Source of the DNA: Mesoterricola sediminis
GTDB lineage: Bacteria > Acidobacteriota > Holophagae > Holophagales > Holophagaceae
DNA: 64,000 bases
NCBI RefSeq assembly: GCF_030295425.1
Contig: NZ_AP027081.1
Coordinates: 3,455,001 to 3,519,000 of the forward strand
Direction of reading: 5' to 3'
This document shows, one piece after another, positions 48,570 to 57,203 of the stretch. Position 1 is the stretch's first letter. Every line of letters begins with the position of its first letter. A model generated the notes under the pieces. The model ran no database searches. It was not told the DNA's origin and worked only from the letters and a program-made list of their open reading frames with translations. Made by a program: the position numbers and the translations under genes.

Positions 48570-50633
48570 CTACCCCCGGAGGGGCAGCCTCAGGGTGAAG
48601 CGGCTGCCCGGAGCCAGGGGCGCGTAGCGGGCCTCGCCGTGGTGGTCCTCGGCGATGCGGCGCACGATGGCCAGGCCCAGGCCCGTGCCCCGCTGCTTGG
48701 TGGAGAAGTAGGGCTCGAAGAGGTGGTGCCGGTTCTCCTCCGGGACGCCCGGACCGTCGTCCTCGATGTCCAGGCGGGCCACGCCGGCCTCCGCCCGGAG
48801 GGAGACGCGGATGCGGCCCTGGCCTTCCATGGCGCTGATGGCGTTGTCCACCATGTTGATGAGGGCGCGCTTCACCATGTCGCCGTCCCAGTGGACGGGG
48901 AGGTGGTCAGGCAGGTCCAGGTCGAAGGCCACGCCGGGGTGGGTGGGCTCGTACAGGCGCAGGGCGTGGCGGACCAGCTCGGTCGCGTCCAGGTCCGCGG
49001 GGTGGGGCGCGGGCAGCTTGGCGAACTGGGTGAAGCTGTCCACCAGGCGCGTCAGGCTGGCCACCTCGGCCAGGATGGTGGCGGCGGCGTCGCTCACCGT
49101 GTCCGGATCCAGGCGCCCGTCCCGGCTGCGCCGCTGGAGACGCTGGGCCGTGAGCTTGATGGGCGTGAGGGGGTTCTTCACCTCGTGGGCCATGCGCCGG
49201 GCCACCTCCTGCCACGCGGCCCGCTTCTCGGCGTGGGCCAGGAGGGAGAGGTCCTCGAGCACGGCCAGCACCCCGCCGCCGGTCAGGGGGATGATGATGG
49301 CCCGGACGGGCCGTCCGTCCCCCCCGCCCCCGATGCGGATCTCCTCCACGTGGGCGCGGTTGGCCCCCCGGACCTCGGCCACCAGTTCCGGCAGGCGCCC
49401 GAGGCTCGGCAGGCGGCTGAAGGCGGCCCACGTGCGGTCCAGGGAGGACTCGCCGGTGACGCCCAGCCAGCCCCGGGCCACGGAATTGAAGGTGCGGAGC
49501 TCCAGGTCGGCCTGCCAGCTCAGGAGCCCCACGGGGAGGGCCTCCACCAGCTGGTCCAGGTAGGCCCGGTGGCCCTCGATGCGCTCGGCCTGGGCCTCGA
49601 TGGCGCTGCGCGACTGGCGCAGGTCCCGGGTCATGGCGTTGAAGGTCCGCGACAGGAAGGCCAGCTCGTCCTCGCCCTGCTCGGGCAGGGAGACCTCCAG
49701 GTCCCCCATGCCCACGCGCTGGGCGGCGCGGGCCAGGCCCCGGACGGGCTCGGAGATGGTGCGGGCGATGGCGAGGCCCGTCCACACGGCCACGAAGAGG
49801 GTCAGGACGGTCAGGAACAGGAGGGTGCTCTGGGGCAGGCTCTCCAGGCTCTCGCGGCCCGCGTGGATCTGGAAGGACTCGCGGTAGCGCTTGTCCAGGC
49901 GGGTCATGCCCTCCAGGGTCTCCCGGGTCACGAAGATCCCCGCCACGATGCGGTCGCCCTCGCCCCGGACGGGGCCCACCCCCAGCTGCCATTCTCCGCC
50001 GGTCCCGTGGACCACGTGGGAGCCCTCGCCCAGGCCCTGCAGGGCCGGCGTCTGGCGTCCCGGCGCGAGGGCCGCGCCCGCGGGCGCGCCCTGGCGGAGC
50101 CGCGCCAGCAGGTCGAAGCCCAGGGCCTCGCGCTCCGCCTCCAGGTCCGCCACCCGGGCGGGGTCGAGGCGGGCCGCGGCGGCCTTCAGGCGGAGCCGGA
50201 CCTGCTCCCGGAAGGCCTCGTTCACGTGGCGCCCGTCCTGGATCACCTCCATGGTCTCGGGCATGAACCAGCGGTCCACGTTCTTGCGGATGAAGTTGCG
50301 CCCCAGCGCGAAGAGCAGCATCGTGGGCGCGATACCCACCGCGAGGAAGGCCAGCACGAGGCGCGTCCGGATGCGGGCCCCGAGGATGCCGGAGCGGCGC
50401 TCGAAGTAGAGCTTGGCGATGCTCCGGATGACGATGAACAGGAGGGTCCCGATGGCCAGCACGTTGGTGAGGCCCAGGGCCATGAGGCTCCACTTGCTGG
50501 GCGCGTCCAGCCCCATCTCCACCTGCCGGGAGAGGACCCGGTAGCCCATGAAGATCGCCCAGATGAGAACCGACAGCCCCACCGCGGCATAGAGCCGGGT
50601 GAGTTCGGGGTGGCGCTTGGGCTTGGGGGCCAT
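48570..50633 (-). CDS. NtrY-like sensor histidine kinase
   Basis: A 687-residue membrane kinase. Three hydrophobic segments occur in the first 110 residues (A-V-G-L-S-V-L-I-W-A-I-F-M; L-G-L-T-N-V-L-A-I-G; V-L-A-F-L-A-V-G-I-A-P), then a periplasmic-type region, a further membrane segment near residue 275, a HAMP domain, a PAS domain (about 365-460), and HisKA with H483 in H-E-V-K-N-P-L-T-P-I followed by an ATPase domain (D-N-A-I-S-A-M; D-D-G-P-G-V-P; G-T-G-L-G-L-A-I-V). The architecture is that of NtrY. No response regulator is next to it, at least on this side. Confidence 0.92.
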   Translation of the reverse strand: MAPKPKRHPELTRLYAAVGLSVLIWAIFMGYRVLSRQVEMGLDAPSKWSLMALGLTNVLAIGTLLFIVIRSIAKLYFERRSGILGARIRTRLVLAFLAVGIAPTMLLFALGRNFIRKNVDRWFMPETMEVIQDGRHVNEAFREQVRLRLKAAAARLDPARVADLEAEREALGFDLLARLRQGAPAGAALAPGRQTPALQGLGEGSHVVHGTGGEWQLGVGPVRGEGDRIVAGIFVTRETLEGMTRLDKRYRESFQIHAGRESLESLPQSTLLFLTVLTLFVAVWTGLAIARTISEPVRGLARAAQRVGMGDLEVSLPEQGEDELAFLSRTFNAMTRDLRQSRSAIEAQAERIEGHRAYLDQLVEALPVGLLSWQADLELRTFNSVARGWLGVTGESSLDRTWAAFSRLPSLGRLPELVAEVRGANRAHVEEIRIGGGGDGRPVRAIIIPLTGGGVLAVLEDLSLLAHAEKRAAWQEVARRMAHEVKNPLTPIKLTAQRLQRRSRDGRLDPDTVSDAAATILAEVASLTRLVDSFTQFAKLPAPHPADLDATELVRHALRLYEPTHPGVAFDLDLPDHLPVHWDGDMVKRALINMVDNAISAMEGQGRIRVSLRAEAGVARLDIEDDGPGVPEENRHHLFEPYFSTKQRGTGLGLAIVRRIAEDHHGEARYAPLAPGSRFTLRLPLRG

Positions 50634-50671
50634 GCATCCAGGCTACCCTGGAAGCCGCACGGAGGGGGATC

Positions 50672-51871
50672 TTGGGAACGACGTCGGACATCAGGGACCT
50701 GCTGCGGGAGTGCCCGGAGGAGGTGAAGCTGGGGGTGCCCCACCACGGGGGCTCCTTCTGGACGCCCCGCCAGCGCCAGGCGGCGCCCCTCCACGAGGTG
50801 AGCTACCGCGCCTGCTTCAAGCCCCAGCTGCCGCGCTTCTTCATCGAGGGCCTGACCCGGCCCGGGGACCTCGTCTACGACCCCTTCAGCGGGCGGGGCA
50901 CCACGGCCCTAGAGGCGGCCCTGCTGGGCCGGCGCGCCGCCGCCAACGATGTGAACCCCCTCGCCCGCATCCTCCTGGCCCCCCGGCTGGCGCCGCCGGC
51001 CTCCGAGGCCGTGGCCGCGCGCCTGGCCCAGATCCCCCTGGCCAACGACGAGGCGGCGACCTGGGGCATGTTCTTCCACCCGGACACCGAGCGGGAGATC
51101 CGGGCCTACCGGGCCTGGTTCGCCGCCCGGGAGGCCGAGGGGACCTTCGACGGCGTGGACGCCTGGATCCGCATGGTGGCCACCAACCGCCTCACCGGCC
51201 ACAGCGCCGGCTTCTTCTCCGTGTACACCCTGCCCCCCAACCAGGCGGTGCGCCCCGACAAGCAGGAGGCCATCAACCGCCGCCTGGGCCAGGTGCCCCC
51301 CTACCGGGACACCCGGGCCCTCATCCTCCGCAAGACCGCCAGCCTCCTCAAGGGCCTCGGGGAGGCGGAGCGGAGCCGGCTCGCGGCCGCCCAGCCCCGG
51401 CTCCTGACCGGCCCCGCCGACGCCACCCCGGAGCTGGCGGACGGTTCCGTGGCCCTCACCGTCACCTCCCCCCCCTTCCTGGACGTGGTCCAGTACGCGG
51501 ACGACAACTGGCTGCGCTGCTGGTTCTGCGGCCTGGACGCCGAGGCCCTGGGCCGGGCCATCACCCAGGCCCGCACGGTGGCCGCCTGGTCCGAGGCCAT
51601 GGGGCGGGTCTTCCGGGAGCTGGCCCGGGTGACGGCCCCCGGCGGCCACGTGGCCTTCGAGGTGGGGGAGGTGCGCAAGGGCACCGTGCAGTTGGAGGAG
51701 GCCGTGCTGCCCCTGGGCGCGGCCGCGGGGCTGGAACCGGTGGCCGTCCTGCTGAACCGCCAGACCTTCACCAAGACCGCCAACATCTGGGGCATCGCCA
51801 ACAACGCGCGGGGCACCAACACCAACCGCATCGTCCTCTTCCGCAAGGGGGACCCGCGTCCCTGCGATTGA
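50672..51871 (+). CDS. DNA methyltransferase-like protein (SPPF-type)
   Basis: A 399-residue protein from a TTG preceded by GGAGGGGG. The SAM-binding motif D-P-F-S-G-R-G-T-T-A-L-E-A comes early (about residue 70) and the catalytic motif T-S-P-P-F-L-D late (about residue 266), the order motif I then IV, which differs from the common beta class (IV first). S-P-P-F/Y is typical of N4-cytosine or N6-adenine DNA methyltransferases. No restriction enzyme is close, so it may be an orphan methylase or modify RNA instead. It is divergent to the kinase gene with only 38 bases between. Confidence 0.8.
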   Translation: MGTTSDIRDLLRECPEEVKLGVPHHGGSFWTPRQRQAAPLHEVSYRACFKPQLPRFFIEGLTRPGDLVYDPFSGRGTTALEAALLGRRAAANDVNPLARILLAPRLAPPASEAVAARLAQIPLANDEAATWGMFFHPDTEREIRAYRAWFAAREAEGTFDGVDAWIRMVATNRLTGHSAGFFSVYTLPPNQAVRPDKQEAINRRLGQVPPYRDTRALILRKTASLLKGLGEAERSRLAAAQPRLLTGPADATPELADGSVALTVTSPPFLDVVQYADDNWLRCWFCGLDAEALGRAITQARTVAAWSEAMGRVFRELARVTAPGGHVAFEVGEVRKGTVQLEEAVLPLGAAAGLEPVAVLLNRQTFTKTANIWGIANNARGTNTNRIVLFRKGDPRPCD

Positions 51872-51893
51872 ACGCCTGGATCAGGAACGCGGC

Positions 51894-52298
51894 CTACAGC
51901 GTCCGGACGTAGAGGACCGCGTCCTCGCCGTCCCGGTAGTAGGCGCGGCGCAGGCCGCACTCCCGCCAGCCCTCGGCGGCGTAGAGGCGCCGGGCGGCGT
52001 CGTTGCCGAGGCGCACCTCCAGGTGGGCGGTGGCCACCCCCAGGCGGGCGATGGCCGCCTGGCTGTGGGCCAGGATCCGGCGCCCCGCCCCGGTCCGGCG
52101 GTGGGCCGGGTCCACGGCGATGCGGATCAGCTCGGCCTCGCCGGCGGCCTCCACCACCTGCCAGCGGGCGAAGCCCACGCCGGGCTCGGCCCAGAGGTGC
52201 TCCAGGTCGTCCAGGTCCCCCCAGGCGTCCCCGAAGCAGGCCGTTTCGAGGGCCTCCGCCCAGGCCGGAACCTGGGAACCGGGGGCCAGGTGGATCAC
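51894..52298 (-). CDS. rimI: Ribosomal-protein-alanine acetyltransferase-like GNAT protein
   Basis: A 134-residue GNAT acetyltransferase. The acetyl-CoA-binding motif A reads I-A-V-D-P-A-H-R-R-T-G-A-G-R-R-I-L, with a later N-D-A-A-R-R-L-Y-A-A-E-G-W as in RimI. The GTG start overlaps the tsaB stop (GTGA), and tsaB-rimI is a classic gene pair. It probably acetylates the N-terminus of ribosomal protein S18. Confidence 0.88.
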   Translation of the reverse strand: MIHLAPGSQVPAWAEALETACFGDAWGDLDDLEHLWAEPGVGFARWQVVEAAGEAELIRIAVDPAHRRTGAGRRILAHSQAAIARLGVATAHLEVRLGNDAARRLYAAEGWRECGLRRAYYRDGEDAVLYVRTL

Positions 52299-52990
52299 CG
52301 GGCGATGCCCCGGCGCAGGGCCTCGGGCAGATGGGCGGAGGCCTCGGGGAAGTTCACTTCCGCGTCCGTCTCCCGCAGGTAGAAGGGGACCAGGGGCGCT
52401 TCGGAGGGCCGGCCCGGCAGGTCGTGGCACAGGGCGGCGAGGCCGGCCAGGGTCGCGCCCGCCTCGTCCGCGAGGGCCAGGGGGGCCTGGGGCAGATGGG
52501 CCGCGGCCTTCTCCCGGAACCCGGCGGGGGTCCACCAGGCGGCGCCGCCCACCTTGGCGGCGATCTCGGCCAGGGGCACCTTGAGGGCCGGGGTGCGGGG
52601 CGCCTCGTCCCAGAGCTGGACGAAGGTCTCCTGGCGCTGGCCGTCCAGCAGGATCCACACGGGCCCCTTCAGGCCGGCGCTGCGGAGGGCGCGGCTGCGG
52701 AGCTCGAAGGCGGAGAAGCCCCAGGTGGGCAGGCCCGTCAGGGCGAGCCCCTCGGCCGTGGCGACGCCGATGCGGAGCGACGTGAAGCCCCCGGGGCCCA
52801 CGCAGGCCACCACGCCGGTGAGGTCGGCGGGGGCGGCCCCCGCGGACACCAGCAGTTCCTCCACCGCGGGGAGGAGGGTGCCGCTGTGGCTGCGGCCGAC
52901 GCCCACCTCCACGGCCCGGGTCCAGTCCCGGCCCGCCCCGGCCAGGGCCAGGTGGAGGCGCTCCGTGGTGGTGTCGATGCCGAGGATCAA
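52295..52990 (-). CDS. tsaB: tRNA threonylcarbamoyladenosine biosynthesis protein TsaB
   Basis: A 231-residue actin-fold protein needed with TsaD and TsaE for t6A in tRNA. The start I-L-G-I-D-T-T-T and G-P-G-G-F-T-S-L-R-I-G-V-A are TsaB signatures. Translation probably starts at a TTG at 52,990, which gives the usual N-terminus; a TTG at 53,008 is also in frame but falls in the terminator hairpin of rpmB. Overlaps rimI by four bases. Confidence 0.92.
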   Translation of the reverse strand: MILGIDTTTERLHLALAGAGRDWTRAVEVGVGRSHSGTLLPAVEELLVSAGAAPADLTGVVACVGPGGFTSLRIGVATAEGLALTGLPTWGFSAFELRSRALRSAGLKGPVWILLDGQRQETFVQLWDEAPRTPALKVPLAEIAAKVGGAAWWTPAGFREKAAAHLPQAPLALADEAGATLAGLAALCHDLPGRPSEAPLVPFYLRETDAEVNFPEASAHLPEALRRGIAR

Positions 52991-53009
52991 GGGTCCATCC
53001 GGAAACAAA

Positions 53010-53034
53010 ACGGCCCCCAGTCGCAGGGGGCCGT
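53010..53034 (-). terminator. Rho-independent terminator after rpmB
   Basis: Read on the minus strand: ACGGCCCCC, a short loop, GGGGGCCGT and TTTGTTT. It ends the rpmB transcript and lies just before tsaB. Confidence 0.88.
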
Positions 53035-53053
53035 GTGGAAAGTCGGGCGGGGC

Positions 53054-53245
53054 CTAGACGTTCTTCACGACCCGGCCGGCCTGGATGCAGGAGGCGCACA
53101 CGCGCAGCCGCTTGGGAACGCCGGCCACGAGGGCGCGCACGTTCTGGATGTTGGGGTTCCAGCGCCGGTTGGTGATGTTGTGGGCATGGGAGACGTTGTG
53201 CCCGAACTGGGGCTTCTTACCACAAATTTCGCACTGACGGGACAT
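53054..53245 (-). CDS. rpmB: 50S ribosomal protein L28
   Basis: A 63-residue ribosomal protein with the Zn-binding pair C-E-I-C-G-K near the start and C-A-S-C near the end, and [11 protein letters not shown] typical of L28. AGGTTCCC precedes the ATG. A strong terminator follows, so it is probably a single-gene unit. Confidence 0.97.
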   Translation of the reverse strand: MSRQCEICGKKPQFGHNVSHAHNITNRRWNPNIQNVRALVAGVPKRLRVCASCIQAGRVVKNV

Positions 53246-53382
53246 GGGAACCTCACGGACACAAGTAGGGCAAGACCAGGAAGGGACAGTCTACCAAACC
53301 CAGCGGCGATGGCAAGCCCGAATATCGCGTCCCTTGCGCGCGCGACGGAAGGCCCCAACGTGGGTCCGCCTTGGAGGCTTCC

Positions 53383-54225
53383 GTGGATCTCGCCGTTTGG
53401 GCCCTCGCCTTCACCCTTTTGCCCTGGCCCGAACGCCGGAAGGCCGCGGCCTGGGAACGCCTGCAAGGCGGGCTGGAGCCCGAGGACCCGGACCTGCGGG
53501 AGGCGGAGGGGGCGGGGCGGCTCCGGCCCGCCCTGGAGGCGGAGGCCGCGGCCCGGGGGGCCCGCCTGGCCCTGCCGGGCCAGGCGGACGCGGACCGGCT
53601 CCTGGCCCTCCTGCCCTACCCCCTGGCCCTCTGGGTGCGGGGCAGTCTGCCCCCCGCCGGCGCGGCCGTGGCGATGGTGGGGAGCCGACGGGCCACCGCC
53701 GCCGGCCGGGACCGGGCCCGGCGCTGGGCCCGCGCGCTCACCGAGGCCGGGGTGGGCGTGGTGTCGGGCCTCGCCCGGGGCATCGACGGGGCCGCCCACC
53801 TGGGGGCCCTGGAGGCCGGCCCCACGTGGGGCATCCTGGGCTCGGGCCTGGACCACCCCTACCCGCCCGAGCACGCCGGCCTCATGGACCGCATCGCCGC
53901 CTCCGGGGGCGGGGTCATCACCCCCTTCCCCCCGGCGGCCCCGCCCCGGGCCTGGCACTTCCCGAGGCGGAACGTGCTCCTGGCCGCCTGGACCCAGGGG
54001 GTGCTGGTGGTGGAGGGCCGGTACGCCTCCGGCTCCCTGGTGACCGCTCGCCTGGCTTTGGACCTCGGCCGGGACCTCTGGGTGTGCCCCGGCGCACCCG
54101 AAAACCCCGCCTATGAAGGACCAAATCGCCTCCTCCGGGAGGGGGCCGCCCGCCCCTGCCTGGGACCCGGCGATATAATTGAGGATTTATCGTTTGACGT
54201 GAATTTCTTGACAAATCACCCATGA
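53383..54225 (+). CDS. dprA: DNA-processing protein DprA
   Basis: A 280-residue Rossmann-fold protein that loads RecA on incoming single-stranded DNA in transformation. Landmarks are V-A-M-V-G-S-R-R-A-T, S-G-L-A-R-G-I-D-G-A-A-H and R-N-V-L-L-A-A-W, with G-S-L-V-T-A-R-L-A. The GTG at 53,383 is preferred over the TTG at 53,371 because GGAGG is five bases before it. It lacks the C-terminal winged helix of longer homologues. topA follows 31 bases on, a common pairing. Confidence 0.93.
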   Translation: MDLAVWALAFTLLPWPERRKAAAWERLQGGLEPEDPDLREAEGAGRLRPALEAEAAARGARLALPGQADADRLLALLPYPLALWVRGSLPPAGAAVAMVGSRRATAAGRDRARRWARALTEAGVGVVSGLARGIDGAAHLGALEAGPTWGILGSGLDHPYPPEHAGLMDRIAASGGGVITPFPPAAPPRAWHFPRRNVLLAAWTQGVLVVEGRYASGSLVTARLALDLGRDLWVCPGAPENPAYEGPNRLLREGAARPCLGPGDIIEDLSFDVNFLTNHP

Positions 54226-54256
54226 TGGGTTCCAAACTCGAACCTTGGAGACTCCC

Positions 54257-56674
54257 TTGACCAGACTCGTCATCGTCGAAAGCCCCTCCAAGGCGAAAAC
54301 CATCACCAAATACCTGGGGAAGGGCTACACGGTCAAAGCCAGCGTGGGCCACATCCGGGATCTGCCCAAGAAGCTCGGGGTGGATATCGAGCATGGTTTC
54401 CAGGAGGAATACGAAATACCGGCCAGCAAAGCGAAGGTCGTCACCGAGCTGAAGGCCGCCGCCAAGAACGCCAATGAAATCTTTCTCGCGACCGACCCTG
54501 ACCGGGAGGGGGAGGCCATCAGCTGGCACCTCCTGGAGGCCATCAAGCCGGCCAAGGGGACCCCGGTCCACCGGGTGCTCTTCAACGAGATCACCCCGTC
54601 GGGCATCCAGAAGGCCATGGCGGCCCCCACCCAGATCAACAAGAAGCTGGTGGACGCCCAGCGCGCCCGGCGGGTCCTGGACCGGCTGGTGGGCTACAAG
54701 GTCAGCCAGGTGCTGTGGGACAAGGTGCGCCGGGGCCTGAGCGCCGGACGGGTCCAGAGCGTCGCCGTCCGCCTCATCGTCGACCGGGAGCGGGAGATCC
54801 AGGCCTTCCAGCCCATCGAATACTGGGTGCTGAAGGGCCGCTTCTCGGCCAAGGTCCCCCCCGCCTTCTGGATGAAGCTCACCCGCCTGGACGGCGCCCA
54901 GGTCCAGCTCGGCAACAAGGAGACCAAGGTCCGCATCGGGGACGCCCAGCGGGCCCACGCCCTGCGCGACCTGGTGAAGGCCGCCGCCTGGAAGGTCACC
55001 TCCCTGGAAACCAAGGAGAAGAAGCGGAACCCCGCGGCCCCCTTCACCACGGCCAAGCTCCAGCAGGAGGCCGCCCAGAAGCTGCGCATGAGCGTCACCC
55101 GGACCATGCAGAACGCCCAGCGCCTCTACGAGGGCGTGGACTTCGGCGAGGGCCCCGTGGGCCTCATCACCTACATGAGGACGGACTCGCCCCGCCTGGC
55201 CCCCGAGGCCGTGACGGCGGTGCGGGACTACATCCTCCAGAAGTACGGCAAGGACCACCTGCCGGCCAAGGCCCGGATCTACAAGGGCAAGGCCGGGGCC
55301 CAGGACGCCCACGAGGCCATCCGGCCCACGGACATCACCCGCACCCCCGAGAGCCTGAAGAACCGGCTGGAGCCCGACCAGTACCGCCTCTACGCCCTCA
55401 TCTGGCGCCGCACCGTCGCCAGCCAGATGGAAGCCGCGGTCTTCGACGAGACCGTCGTCGAGGCCGAGACCCGCCTGGGCAACGGCGAGCTGGCCGCCTT
55501 CGAGGCCAAGGGCGAGATCGAGCGCTTCCCCGGTTGGCTTGTCCTCTACCGCGCCGAGGAGACGGAGAAGCCCGTCGCCGACGACGAGGAGGAGGAATCC
55601 TCCGTCGGCCTGCCACCCCTCAAGGTGGGCATGCCCCTGAAGCTGGACGAGCTGGACTGCGATCAGCAGGCCACCAAGCCGCCCGCGCGGTTCTCGGAAG
55701 CCACCCTCGTCAAGGAGCTGGAAGAGGACGGCATCGGCCGCCCCTCCACCTACGCCAGCATCATCGCCACGATCCAGGACCGGGACTACGTGAAGAAGCA
55801 GGAGGGCCGCTTCAAGCCCACCGAGCTCGGATGCGTGGTCACCGACCTGCTGGTCCAGGGCTTCGAGGAGCTGATGGACCCGTCGTACACCAGCGGCCTG
55901 GAATCCCAGCTGGACCGCGTGGAGGAGGGCGATCTCACCTTCCTGAAGGCGATGAAGGACTTTTACGGCCCCTTCGAGAAGCTGCTGGCCAAGGCCGGCA
56001 AGCACATGGCCAACCTGAAGGCGGGCATCCCCGCCGGCGCCCCCTGCAAGAAGTGCGGGGCCCCCCTCCTCAAGCGCATCGGCAAGAACGGCCTCTTCCT
56101 CGGCTGCTCCAAGTACCCCGAGTGCGACTACACGGAGGAGCTGGAGAAGCTGGAGGAGCCCGAGGACGCCCCGGAGTGCCCGCTGTGCGGCGCCACCCCC
56201 ATGACCCTGCGCAAGGGCCAGTTCGGGCCGTTTTGGGCCTGCCCCAACTACCCCGGCTGCAAGGGCATCCGCAAGGCCGACCCCAAGGGCATCCCCGTGC
56301 CCCCCGACCAGCCCCTGGACGAGAAGTGCCCCACCTGCGGCAAGCACTTCGTGAAGCGCCACGGCCGGTACGGCGAGTTCGTCTGCTGCGTGGACTACCC
56401 CAAGTGCAAGACGGTGAAGAAGGAGATCCTCGGGGTCCCCTGCCCCAAGTGCGGCGGCGACCTGAGCCCCCGCAAGACCCGCTTCGGCAAGGTGTTCTAC
56501 GGCTGCACCAACTACCCCAAGTGCGACTTCACCGCCTGGGACAAGCCGGTGCCCCGTTCCTGCCCCAAGTGCAAGAACCCCTACGTCACCGAAAAGACCC
56601 GCAAGCCGAGGGGCAAGGACCCCATCACCGTCCTGCTCTGCCCCGCCTGCCACCACGAGGAGCCCCTCGGCTGA
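54257..56674 (+). CDS. topA: DNA topoisomerase I
   Basis: An 805-residue type IA topoisomerase that relaxes negative supercoils. The TTG at 54,257 (M-T-R-L-V-I-V-E-S-P-S-K-A-K) is preferred because GGAG lies six bases before it; another TTG at 54,245 is in frame. The Toprim domain has E-S-P-S-K-A-K-T and D-P-D-R-E-G-E; catalytic Tyr306 is in I-T-Y-M-R-T-D-S. The C-terminal 215 residues hold four C4 zinc ribbons (starting C-K-K-C, C-P-L-C, C-P-T-C, C-P-K-C-G) and a final C-P-K-C...C-P-A-C pair, more than the three of E. coli. Confidence 0.97.
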   Translation: MTRLVIVESPSKAKTITKYLGKGYTVKASVGHIRDLPKKLGVDIEHGFQEEYEIPASKAKVVTELKAAAKNANEIFLATDPDREGEAISWHLLEAIKPAKGTPVHRVLFNEITPSGIQKAMAAPTQINKKLVDAQRARRVLDRLVGYKVSQVLWDKVRRGLSAGRVQSVAVRLIVDREREIQAFQPIEYWVLKGRFSAKVPPAFWMKLTRLDGAQVQLGNKETKVRIGDAQRAHALRDLVKAAAWKVTSLETKEKKRNPAAPFTTAKLQQEAAQKLRMSVTRTMQNAQRLYEGVDFGEGPVGLITYMRTDSPRLAPEAVTAVRDYILQKYGKDHLPAKARIYKGKAGAQDAHEAIRPTDITRTPESLKNRLEPDQYRLYALIWRRTVASQMEAAVFDETVVEAETRLGNGELAAFEAKGEIERFPGWLVLYRAEETEKPVADDEEEESSVGLPPLKVGMPLKLDELDCDQQATKPPARFSEATLVKELEEDGIGRPSTYASIIATIQDRDYVKKQEGRFKPTELGCVVTDLLVQGFEELMDPSYTSGLESQLDRVEEGDLTFLKAMKDFYGPFEKLLAKAGKHMANLKAGIPAGAPCKKCGAPLLKRIGKNGLFLGCSKYPECDYTEELEKLEEPEDAPECPLCGATPMTLRKGQFGPFWACPNYPGCKGIRKADPKGIPVPPDQPLDEKCPTCGKHFVKRHGRYGEFVCCVDYPKCKTVKKEILGVPCPKCGGDLSPRKTRFGKVFYGCTNYPKCDFTAWDKPVPRSCPKCKNPYVTEKTRKPRGKDPITVLLCPACHHEEPLG

Positions 56675-56715
56675 GGGTTTTCCGCTAGACTGGACCGATC
56701 CCGGGGGATGCCTGC

Positions 56716-57111
56716 ATGGAATTCGTGGAATGGACTGAGAAATTCACGGTCGGCAACCCCCTGATCGATGCCTACCACCACATCTTCTTCCAGATGGTGG
56801 AGGAGTTCCGCCGGGCCATGGACGAGGAGGTCCCGCCCCCCATGGGCGACCGCATCGAGTTCCTGGTGGACTACACGCTCATGCACTTCGACAGCGAGGA
56901 GCGCTGGATGGCCAAGGTCGGCTACCCCGACCTGGAGGCCCACAAGCAGGTCCACCAGGCCTTCCGGGACCGCATCGAGGCCCTGCGCAAGTCCTACAAG
57001 GAGGACCCCGGCTCCGTGGGCGCCGAGCAGCTCCTGCACACGGTCCAGGACTGGTTCGCCCAGCACATCCTGGGCACCGACATGGAATTCAAGGCCTACG
57101 CCCACAAGTAG
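56716..57111 (+). CDS. Bacteriohemerythrin
   Basis: A 131-residue four-helix O2-binding protein. The di-iron ligand pattern is present: I-D-A-Y-H-H (H21), H-F-D-S-E-E, H-K-Q-V-H and H-I-L-G-T-D. Stand-alone, single-domain form, probably used for oxygen delivery or sensing in a microaerophilic or facultative organism. It follows topA by 41 bases. Confidence 0.94.
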   Translation: MEFVEWTEKFTVGNPLIDAYHHIFFQMVEEFRRAMDEEVPPPMGDRIEFLVDYTLMHFDSEERWMAKVGYPDLEAHKQVHQAFRDRIEALRKSYKEDPGSVGAEQLLHTVQDWFAQHILGTDMEFKAYAHK

Positions 57112-57129
57112 CGGGTCCGGGCGCACGCG

Positions 57130-57182
57130 CCATCCCCGGCGGGGGCGGCGCGCGTGCCGGGCGCCGTCACCACCGGGGATGG
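57130..57182. terminator. Hairpin between convergent genes
   Basis: A perfect 10-bp inverted repeat, CCATCCCCGG (57,130-57,139) with CCGGGGATGG (57,173-57,182), enclosing a second GC-rich palindrome. It lies between the convergent hemerythrin and pyrophosphatase genes and lacks a T-run. Confidence 0.55.
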
Positions 57183-57203
57183 GCCTTGCGGGGAGGCGCG
57201 TTC

